Assembly: GCA_030760725.1 (NCBI GenBank)
Contig: JASWHV010000001.1
Span: forward strand, 69,895,683-69,959,682
Reading direction: 5' to 3'
DNA length: 64,000 bases
DNA from: Neostapfia colusana
Taxonomy: Eukaryota; Streptophyta; Magnoliopsida; Poales; Poaceae
Made by a program: the position numbers and the translations under genes. The notes beneath the pieces are model-generated. The model searched no databases. It was not told where the DNA came from and was given only the letters and a program-made list of their open reading frames with translations. Of this stretch, positions 56,290 through 64,000 are shown in pieces (positions within the stretch are counted from its first letter, which is position 1; each line of letters starts with the position of its first letter).

Positions 56290-56552
56290 AATCTCGTCCC
56301 GAGATTCCAAAAGAAATGCAAAGCGGGGAGAACTTTACCGGGTATATGATGATAGCAAGTCCAGATAATACATTCGCAGATAGTCCTCGCTTTCCCATGT
56401 CGCCTCCTCAGCGGTATGGTTGCTTCACAAGACATTATAGAACCATAAGGTCCGGTTTCTTGTGGCACGAGTATTTTCATCGATAATCCGGACTGGATAC
56501 TCCGCGTACGTGAGGTCCGGTTGGAGAACTCCTATGTCTTCTGTGCGAATTT
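56290..56552 (-). pseudogene. Element F integrase C-terminus (distal fragment)
   Basis: Minus strand reads TEDIGVLQPDLTYAEYPVRI and then SNHTAEEATWESEDYLR, the chromodomain-type tail also seen in C2 (ELKPDLTYREEPVQI). The other half ends KCLKPSTEI at 60494; solo LTR G separates them. A stop lies in the middle (at a Trp position, VLWGNH in C2). Confidence 0.88.
56548..56552. repeat. Target site duplication AATTT, left copy (solo LTR G)
   Basis: AATTT before TGTAAAAGACC, exactly repeated at 60494-60498. Confidence 0.9.
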
Positions 56553-59029
56553 TGTAAAAGACCAAGAAAAGGGACCTGCAAAAATTTTTACCACCTCACA
56601 ACACCGCAGTTTTGTTGTGGATAGATTGTGAAAAAGTGTGAAGAGCAAGTAACCTCCATCAAAAGGGTATTAGTTCAAACTTTCTACACATATGATGACA
56701 CATGAGAGGGTGATTCAAAACTGTTGCATTCAATCTCATGGTTGCAGCAGCTAACACAAGGATCAAGTGCATATTTGGATTCCTTAGGTCCAAATTTGTG
56801 GGGAGGCAAAGTTTCAATAATTTTTGAAATGGTTTGCTACCCATTTTTCCAAAAAGGATCCAAATGTGCAAAGAATTCAAATATACATTTGAATTTGAAG
56901 GAAATTTCTCCAATCATACAAATGTAGCTAAGTTTGAGACTTCAAACATTTGAATTACTCACTTGCCAAATTTTTGGAGATCTTTTGAGGGATGGGGGAG
57001 CACTGACCAGTGGGGCCCACATGTCATTGGGTGGAATAGACTTAACCCCAAGTCTTTCCCTCTGTTTCTCAGTCAACCGAAGAGCTTCGGTCGCACAGCC
57101 AGCTGCCGCGCGCGCCGTCACCCGGGAGGCCACCTCCCGATTTCCTTTCACGTGCTGGCGACCAGCTTACCGGTTCCACTGCCTCGGCCCGATCTTTACC
57201 CCGGGAGCAAACAGCAGCACATCGCCTTCCTCATTGATCGCACGCTCGCTGTTTCTCTCACACCCGAACAGAACCAGAGCTCACCGCCGCGCTTTCTTTC
57301 TCCGATCGCGGGCACCAACCGAGCCTCGGTTGCTCATTCCAGCAGCACTGAAAAGCAGCGCCCATGCATACTCTACAACGCCAGCCCCACAACTCCAAGG
57401 CTCCTAGCCTGTGGCGTGTGCCGATCAGCAACTGGCGCCGCGGGACAGAGCTCATCGGCGGGAAACCGAAGACAATCCCAGTGGACAGCGCGCCACATTC
57501 AGTTTCACCGCCTGACTTCTACACGAAAGAGGTGCGCCTTAGTCTCCAGATTGTGTATATGCAACCCGCATAGCCGTTGATAGACCGAGCGCGGAGAATT
57601 CCTAAGAATCCCGAGAACTAGTGCACCCGGGGAGGGGTCGGTCTACCCCGAAATTCTAGCTGCACCGTCCAACCCAGCTCGGGTGAGCTTGCACACACCT
57701 TCCTCACTCCCTAGCGGCCCTCCTCGACCAAGAATCAAGGGATATGGTGCAGAAATGGCCGGGTTCTGGTTGTTTTTCGGGCCGCCATGGAATCATAGCT
57801 CGGGTCACCGTGGAGCTCTAGGTTGCCGACCTTTTCATGGGGTTTGGCCGCCATTTTCGTCACCCTCGAGCTTCCGCGGTGCTCTACGACCCTTGTCCGA
57901 TTGATTTGATGCGTTGTAACGCATTCCTGACCACACCGGAACCCTAACCGCCGCTGTCACCGTCGGGCGCCCTGTTCCGGTGAGCTACGGCCGCCGGCGA
58001 ACCCTGGGCCGAGTTCAGCGTCGCGAGTTAGGGCGGGGCGGCGAGTCTGGGGTCGGGAGGTGGCCGGGAAAGCGGGTCCGGCGATGCTCGCCGGAGGGCG
58101 CCGCCGCGGGCCCCTGTTTGGCGCGAGGAAGGGGAAGACCTGCCGGGTGAGACCCACTGGCAGGCATTTAAACAATTTGGAATTTCCAGTTTGTAGTTTA
58201 AACTTTGGAGGGCCACAGCTTGGGGTAGGAGAGTCAAAAAATTATGAAACATATTTTGTTAGATTCCTCTAACAGAGTACAATCCAAATATGAAACCCAA
58301 TTAGTATGAAACCTATTATTTAATTCTGGAAAATTCTTTAAAGCTTTTCAGCAAAAGAATTTTAGAGGGAGTTGGGTTCATCCAAAAATCCCCAAATTTT
58401 GCCAGAATGTTCCTTAGGATGTTAGGGAACCCGTGTAAAAGTTTCAGACCATTTGGAGTTGATTTGATCAGAGCAATTCAAATTTGAAGGTGCTGTGTTC
58501 ATTTGAATACAGAAACATTTTTAGAGAATTTCCAAAACTTGGAAATTCAGTTCTGGGCAAATCTTAGCTCTACAAATGCTAGGAAAATTCATGCAAACTC
58601 TATGAGCTATAATTGAAATTGTAGTTCACTAAGTTGGGCATGAACAAGGGTGTTATTTTAGAATTAATTCTTCTTTGCTTAATTGCTAAGAGGATTATTC
58701 TGAGCAAACCACTCAATGAAAAGTGCTAAGTTTTGGTCCAGAGGGTTTTCTTGTGACAAGGAACCCACACCAAAATTCTCAGCTCCATTGGAGCTCTGGA
58801 TCACCCCTGTCCTGTTTAATCTCTTAAAGGATTAATATGGAAGGGGGGAAACCACTTAGCATTTAACCATATGCTTAGGTCCAAGCCCAAACCACTAACC
58901 CCCAGTTTCATTTTAAATTCTTGAACAGAGTTCCAGTTGTTAGAAACTGGTTATTAGAACTAATAGGAGAAGCATTACAATAAACTTATGTGCATATCCA
59001 TTAACATGTAGTATTTTATTAACGTGTAG

Positions 59030-59110
59030 TCGCTGAAGGCGAGGAAGCTCCGGAGGTACTCGACTTCTTACTTTCGGAAGAAGAACTAACCCCTGACCAG
59101 CAGCAACAAG
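59030..59110 (+). other. LTR block X (putative internal coding exon), LTR G
   Basis: 81 nt between CGTGTAG| and ACAAG|GCAATC. Reads AEGEEAPEVLDFLLSEEE then LTPDQQQQ, no stop. Confidence 0.5.
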
Positions 59111-59310
59111 GCAATCCCCGGTTTGCATTAACCTTTTTAATAAGTTTTATTTTGTTTACATGTGTCATATGAGGTATGAAAGTGCATTAGGTATAGGATG
59201 GATGGAACCCCACTTGCATGACCAGAAAATTTTCCATAAGAGTGAGGGTAGTGTCTAAGACCTCGAGTAGACAGGCTATGCTTAACGTTTCATAGGGCTT
59301 CGGTACAAGT

Positions 59311-59331
59311 CGAGTAGTGGGAATCTACTCG
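59311..59331 (+). repeat. Conserved stem-loop CGAGTAG-N7-CTACTCG, LTR G
   Basis: Third occurrence of the 7-bp stem/7-nt loop, with loop bases TGGGAAT (C1: TTAGAAT). Confidence 0.65.
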
Positions 59332-60137
59332 CGAGATAGGCTTGGGACACACGGGTTTGGTGGAGTGATGTGAGATCACTTTAGAAATGAAAATGAGACT
59401 AGGCAGGGGCTAGGGCGCAACAAGAGGAAGTCTTGTGTGCGCAGCCCTGCCCGTGTCGATTGAGGACCGATCCGTGTGCGGCCCTGCTGAACAAGTATTG
59501 AACGTACCGAAGGCATATCGGATATATGGGCCCCGATGAACCGATGTAGCCTAAACCTCCGGGCGTCGAGGCATGGCACACCGATTTATAGGTGTAGGTT
59601 GAGGGCAGAAAGGTGGAAATCTTCCAACGGGCATAGAGAGATGCTCCGTGTGGGGAACCTCCTGCTCGTTTCGGTGCGACCGGTTCGACATTTGGGCTGT
59701 TGGGTGAAAGGTTGTCCCGTACGACATCGAGTGAGCGTGCTGTGCAGATCCACGGGTGGGCGTACGTGACGTGCTCTTTGGGTTTCCCTGCAGGTGTATA
59801 TCGAGTCGATTCGCCGTCCCTCGCGGTGACGAGTACCTCTTGTTCACTGCGTCGTAACGTAGACTAATGAATGAAATGTTATGATTCAATATTGCTGTTA
59901 TGATATAATTGTATTGCTACATGTGTGCCACCAAATATTGCTTACTAAATTTCAGATTTCCGAACTGTTAACTTGTGGCTAAAAGATGAACTAAGGATGA
60001 ACTTGTAGGCGTGTCCATTGATGCACTGTTACTATCCTATGCCCATTGTACCCCTCATGTAGAGTTCCATGCTTAGGTGAGTCGGTTAAGTCTTGTTGAG
60101 CCATCGTGCTTACGGTTGCTGCTGAAGTGTTTTTCAG

Positions 60138-60253
60138 GTGAGGAGCCACCCACGGACTCGGAGTACGAGTCCACCGGCGAGGGCTACCCTCCATCGGGGA
60201 CCACGGCTGAGTGGGAGCTGTACACACCGTGCTCAGCTGAGGAGTGCAGCTAG
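60138..60253 (+). other. LTR block Y (putative last coding exon), LTR G
   Basis: After TTTTTCAG|, reads EEPPTDSEYESTGEGYPPSG and on to TAG, 38 codons. In frame with block X over 1027 bp. The stop is 240 bp before the LTR end. Confidence 0.5.
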
Positions 60254-60493
60254 TGTGGGTTAACCTAGGGCTGGGCAACCGACTTTTGCTAGGTAGGCGG
60301 GCGTGAGTTGTAGAATAGTAGACTTCCGCTGTGTAATAAAGACAATAGTTTGTAACTGAGTATTGTACCTGTTTGTACAGTTCATTTGTTTTCCCATGTA
60401 ATATATTGTGTTCTTATGATGTGTGCTGTCGGGTGTCGCATCGTGCGACACCACCCTCTGCGATCCTGGATGAGTGGACTCCGGTCCGCCACA

Positions 60494-60498
60494 AATTT
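60494..60498. repeat. Target site duplication AATTT, right copy (solo LTR G)
   Basis: Exact repeat of 56548-56552. Confidence 0.9.
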
Positions 60499-62846
60499 CA
60501 GTGGAGGGTTTGAGACACTTCCTCAGCTGAGAGATGTGGAAGACGTTGTGGACACCTGCGAGCGACGCCGGTAAATCCAAGCGATAGGCCACGGGTCCGC
60601 ATTTTTCAATGACGGCGAACGGACCAATGAACCGCGGCGCAAGTTTACCCTTCACTCCGAAACGGTGAACTCCCTTCATCGGAGACACACGGACTTACAC
60701 ATGGTCCCCGATGTCGAAGTGGAGAGGACGACGTCTTTTATCCGCATAGCTTTTCTGACGAGATTGAGCAGCCTTGAGGTTGGCTTGTATCACTCGCACT
60801 CGTTCTTCAGCTTCATTCACAAGTTCAATGCCGTAGATGACTCGCTCGCCGGACTCGCACCAGTTGAGAGGTGTGTGACATTTCCGGCCGTAGAGAGCTT
60901 CATACGGCGCCATCTTGATGCTAGCTTGATAGCCATTGTTGTAAGAAAACTCCGCCAACGGCAAATGATCGTCCCAATTCTTGCCGTGGTGGATGGCACA
61001 AGCGCGTAGCATGTCTTCAAGCACTTGATTCACCCGTTCAGTTTGACCATCCATCTGCGGGTGATACGCGGAGCTTCGGATCAGTTTGGTCCCCAATGAT
61101 GCGTGCAGCTGTTCCCAAAACCGAGAGATGAACAGCGCACCGCGATCTGAAATAATGGAGCGGGGAACACCGTGCAAGCATAAAATTCTTGCAACATAAA
61201 GTTCCGCATATTGCTTGGCCACGTAACTGGTATGTACGGGAATGAAATGAGCCGACTTGGTTAGTGGATCGACTATCACCCAAATCGAGTCATGTTTGTG
61301 AGACGTGAGAGGTAATCCGACTATGAAGTTCATGCTGATATCCTTCCACTTCCACGCCGGAATGTTCAATGGTTGCAGCTGTCCGGCTTTACGCATATGG
61401 TCGGCCTTCACCCGCCGACACGTATCACACTCAGATACGTACTTTGCGATTTCTCTTTTCATCCGCGTCCACCAAAACCTTGTCTTCAGATATTGGTACA
61501 TTTTGTTGCTGCCCGGATGAATAGAATACTTGGACAAATGAGCCTCGTCCAAGATCTTCTTCCGAAGCTTCATGTCCCGGGGTACCACTATACGGTCTTT
61601 AAACCATAGTGTACCGTTATCATCTCTTCGGAAGCATTTCATTTCGCCTTTCTTCATCCTTCTCCGAATGTGCGACATTCCCACGTCTTTCTTCTGCGCT
61701 TCCATAATCTCCTCTCTTATGGTCGGGACGAGAGCAAGATTATATAATGCCCCATATGGAATCAAGTACAGACTCGGCTCCTCCTCTTCAAGTGGGGTGA
61801 TGGACAGACTGTTGACATGGGATTTGCGGCTTAAGGCATCGGCAACCACGTTTGCCTTCCCGGGATGGTAGTGAATCTCAATCTCATAGTCTTTGATCAG
61901 TTCTAGCCATCTCCGTTGCCGCATATTCAACTCCTTTTGCGTAAATATATATTTCAGACTTTTGTGGTCGGTGTAGAGGTGCACTAAGTTTCCAAGCAAA
62001 TAGTGCCTCCACATCTTCAAGGCCAATACCACAGCAGCAAGCTCGAGATCATGAGTCGGATAGTGCTGCTCGTGGTTACGGAGTTGACGTGAGCCATAGG
62101 CGACCACTCTTCCTCCTTGCATCAATACACAGCCAAGCCCGATACCGGACGCATCACAATATACGTCGAAGGGCTTGGTTGTATCCGGTTGAGCTAACAC
62201 CGGGACTGTTGTAAGATGCTTCACTAATGCTTGGAAAGCTCCTTCGCAAGCTGAGCTCCAAACATATTTGATTCCCTTCTTCAACAGTTCAGTCATCGGC
62301 TTAGCAAGCTTGGAGAAATTTGGTATGAATCTCTGATAATATCCTGCTAACCCGAGGAAACTCCTGACTTCATGGACTGATGTGGGGGACTTCCATTTCA
62401 GCACTTGTTCGATCTTGCTTGGATCAACTGCAATGCCTTCTGCAAAAATAATGTGTCCAAGGAACGGCACTTGGCTAATCCAAAACTCCCACTTGCTGAA
62501 CTTGGCATAAAGCTTATGGTCTCGCAATCGTTGAAGTACGATATGCAAGTGTTTGGCGTGTTCTTCTTCAGACTTGGAGTAAACCAAGATGTCGTCTATG
62601 AACACCACCACAAACTTGTCCAACTCCGGCATGAATACTGAGTTCATGAGATACATGAAGTGTGCCGGGGCGTTGGTGAGACCAAAGGACATGACGAGGT
62701 ATTCATACAACCCATATCTCGTCGAGAAGGCCGTCTTTGGAATATCTTCCGCTCGGATCTTGATTTGGTGATATCCGGAGCGAAGATCCATCTTCGAAAA
62801 TACACTCGCACCCACAAGTTGATCGAATAATATATCGATGCGGGTA
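60494..62846 (-). pseudogene. Element F reverse transcriptase, RNase H and integrase (proximal part)
   Basis: Minus-strand frame open for over 700 codons: VFSKMDLRSGYHQIKIRAED, catalytic FIDDILVYSKSEEEHAKHL, RNase H FDVYCDASGIGLGCVLMQGG, zinc part HPGSNKMYQYLKTRFWW and CDTCRRVKADH, core MNFIVGLPLTSHKHDSIWVI, IISDRGALFISRF and HPQMDGQTERVNQ. TAA near 60695 falls in DHVYLRVSP; the same frame then continues RFIGPFAVIEKCGPVAYRL to KCLKPSTEI, cut by LTR G. In SMNFIVG the first catalytic Asp (MDFIVG in C2 and D) is Asn, which would inactivate integrase. Confidence 0.92.
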
Positions 62847-64000
62847 GTGGATATTTATTCTTGATGGTGACGGCGTTGAGAGGCCGGTAGTCCACACACA
62901 ACCTCAAGGTTTCATCCTTATTCTTCACAAACAGCGCCGAGCATCCCCATGGCGAGGAACTCGGTCGAATGAAACCCTTCTTCAGTAAATCATTGAGCTG
63001 CTCCTTCAGTTCAGCTAGCTCATTCGGAGCCATCTTGTATGGTCTCCGTGAGATTGGTGTCGTCCCAGGTACAATTTCGATCTTGAACTCGACATCTCTT
63101 TCGGGTGGCATGCCCGGAAGATCATCCGGAAAGACATCCGGGTATTCACGGACCACACGAATATCCTCAAGTTTCGTGGCTTCCGTGTTATAGGTGGCTG
63201 GAGCTTCTTGAACTGAACGGTCAAGAACAAGAACATGTGGTTCATGAAGTGGAGAGTTTAAACGAACCACACGTGGAATGATGTCAAGAACAGCACCATG
63301 GTGATGTAGCCATGACATTCCTAAAATGACATCAAGTTTTTGACTCTCTAACATGATTAGAGAAGTCGGATATAGATTCCCACCCAACTGTAATGGTGCT
63401 CTATAGACCATTCTATCAGCTGTTATTTTCTCACCCGGAGAACATATCAAGTATGAATTATTTGTGGGAATAATAGGCAGTTGATATTTAACAACATAAG
63501 ACTGACTTATGAAATTATGGGTGGCACCGGAGTCAAAAAGTATGACTACGGGATGATCTAAATAGGAGAACGTACCCGCGAGGACGGGTTCGCCTTCCGG
63601 CACGTCTTCGATAGCTAAATGATGGACGTTGCCGGGTTTTGGTGTGGGTTTCTTGGGCTGATTGCAGGGCTGATTAGCACCCTGATATGGTGCTGCACCC
63701 CTGCCCTGTCGTGGCTCGGGGCAGTCTCTCGAAATGTGCCCGACACGGCCACACGTGTAACACGTGTAAGGTGTCGGGATCCCGCCGACTTGAGGACGGA
63801 ATCCCGGTGCACGCTGTTGAAACTGAGGTGCACGCGGAACCATACTTTTCTGCTGCTGTTGCTGTGGTGGATATGTCGGTCGAAAACCCGGCACCTTATA
63901 TTGCCGACCGCGAAACTGAGGCGGTCGCGCCGGTGGCTGCCATCTCTGACCGGATGGTGAGCGATACACCACGCGGTATTTTTGTGGCGTTCCACCACTG
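62847..64000 (-). pseudogene. Element F gag end, protease and RT start (continues off the right edge)
   Basis: Minus-strand frame open from the window edge: GGTPQKYRVVYRSPSGQRW, Pro/Gln linker, zinc knuckle CYTCGRVGHISRDC (CX2CX4HX4C), VHHLAIEDVPEGEPVLAG, protease VVILFDSGATHNFISQSYVV and VILGMSWLHHHGAVLD, RT start YPDVFPDDLPGMPPERDVEF and SSSPWGCSALFVKNKDETLR, NAVTIKNKYPLP. There a one-base loss (near 62846) shifts to the RT frame of the previous entry. The gag capsid lies beyond 64000. Confidence 0.92.

Larger units (their letters stand above)
56553..60493 (+). mobile_element. Solo LTR G (3941 bp)
   Basis: Starts TGTAAAAGACCAAG and ends GGTCCGCCACA, with AATTT on both sides and no internal domain: a solo LTR left by LTR-LTR recombination. 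It contains an AT-rich U3, a GC-rich leader-like part (57080-58150), an AT-rich part, block X, hairpin and block Y. Open frames in the GC-rich part (for example 56963-57580) have no recognisable product. It resembles the C1 LTR most closely near its end. Confidence 0.92.
52220..64000 (-). mobile_element. Element F: Ty3 chromovirus-type element, minus strand, runs off the right edge
   Basis: In element sense (right to left): gag zinc knuckle, protease, RT, RNase H, integrase, polypurine tract and 3' LTR. The 5' LTR and gag start lie beyond 64000. It is inserted into the C2 LTR and itself split by solo LTR G inside integrase. The 5 bp left of it are CTGCA; the partner duplication is off-window. 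Confidence 0.92.

Noticed and set aside
56963..57580. 205 aa frame in the GC-rich part of LTR G
   Set aside because: GC-rich LTR leader; overlapping frames on both strands, no recognised domain, no counterpart in C1 or F LTRs by eye.
59101..59125. Alternative GT donor CCCCG|GTTTGC at the end of block X
   Set aside because: It would add 10 nt and break the frame into Y, and it is absent from A and D, whereas the GC donor site fits all families.

Overview
The window looks like repeat-dense nuclear DNA of a grass-like monocot (pericentromeric or intergenic type). Every coding signal I can identify belongs to a plant LTR retrotransposon, a LINE or a CACTA end; I see no host gene, tRNA, rRNA or CRISPR. 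The kingdom call rests on plant-specific lineages (Sirevirus Ty1/copia, Tat Ty3 with a second RNase H, chromoviruses with 3-4.5 kb LTRs, a CRM-like element) and on tRNA-iMet-type primer sites (TGGTATCAGAGC). The grass assignment is inference. Comparisons were made by eye.

Layout. (1) A worn Tat-lineage Ty3 element on + is the oldest layer (1-659 and 17574-20257). (2) Element A, a minus-strand Tekay/Del-like Ty3 element with 3.3-3.4 kb LTRs, sits inside it at 660-17568 with a perfect 5-bp duplication CGCCG; its RT, RNase H and most of its integrase are deleted. (3) Element B, a plus-strand CRM-like chromovirus (4019-11563, duplication CTCAC), sits inside A's integrase tail; its pol frame runs into its own 3' LTR. 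(4) From 20258 a plus-strand Ty3 element, C1, begins with a 4.5 kb LTR that carries a truncated RTE-type LINE (21280-22710). (5) A nearly complete Sirevirus, H (24758-35633), landed in C1's primer binding site; it has gag, pol, a third ORF with an apparent promoter of its own, and many CGGACTAGTCCG palindromes. (6) C1 continues (gag, protease, start of RT) to about 39705. A rearranged patch follows: an inverted protease/RT piece of element D, a CACTA-type terminus with three hairpins, scrambled Tat pieces, then D's RT, RNase H, integrase and 3' LTR (41209-47373). (7) RNase H and integrase of a C-type element, C2, follow with the start of its LTR (47374-52219). This LTR is too different from C1's to be its partner. 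(8) Element F (minus, 52220 to beyond the right edge) is inserted in the C2 LTR, and F's integrase is split by solo LTR G (56553-60493, duplication AATTT).

Main discovery candidate. Six long LTRs of this chromovirus group (A, C1, C2, D, F, G) share two small blocks in the LTR sense direction. Block X is 69-84 nt, always a multiple of three, bounded by AG on the left and usually by a GC-type splice donor (best form AG|GCAAGT). Block Y starts after a CAG acceptor 1.0-1.24 kb downstream and runs to a stop 234-276 bp before the LTR end. In all five LTRs where both are present the phase-1 junction joins them in frame. Shared codons differ largely at silent positions. This suggests an LTR-encoded spliced small acidic/Gln-rich protein. 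A first coding exon was not found.

Other notable points: a G-box tandem array just upstream of the TATA box in element A's LTR; a primer binding site repeated four times in 54-bp units; Sirevirus ORF3 preceded by a copy of the LTR promoter layout; gag start codons directly after splice-acceptor-like CAG in A and C1; and a conserved 7-bp stem/7-nt loop in the X-Y intron of three LTR subfamilies.
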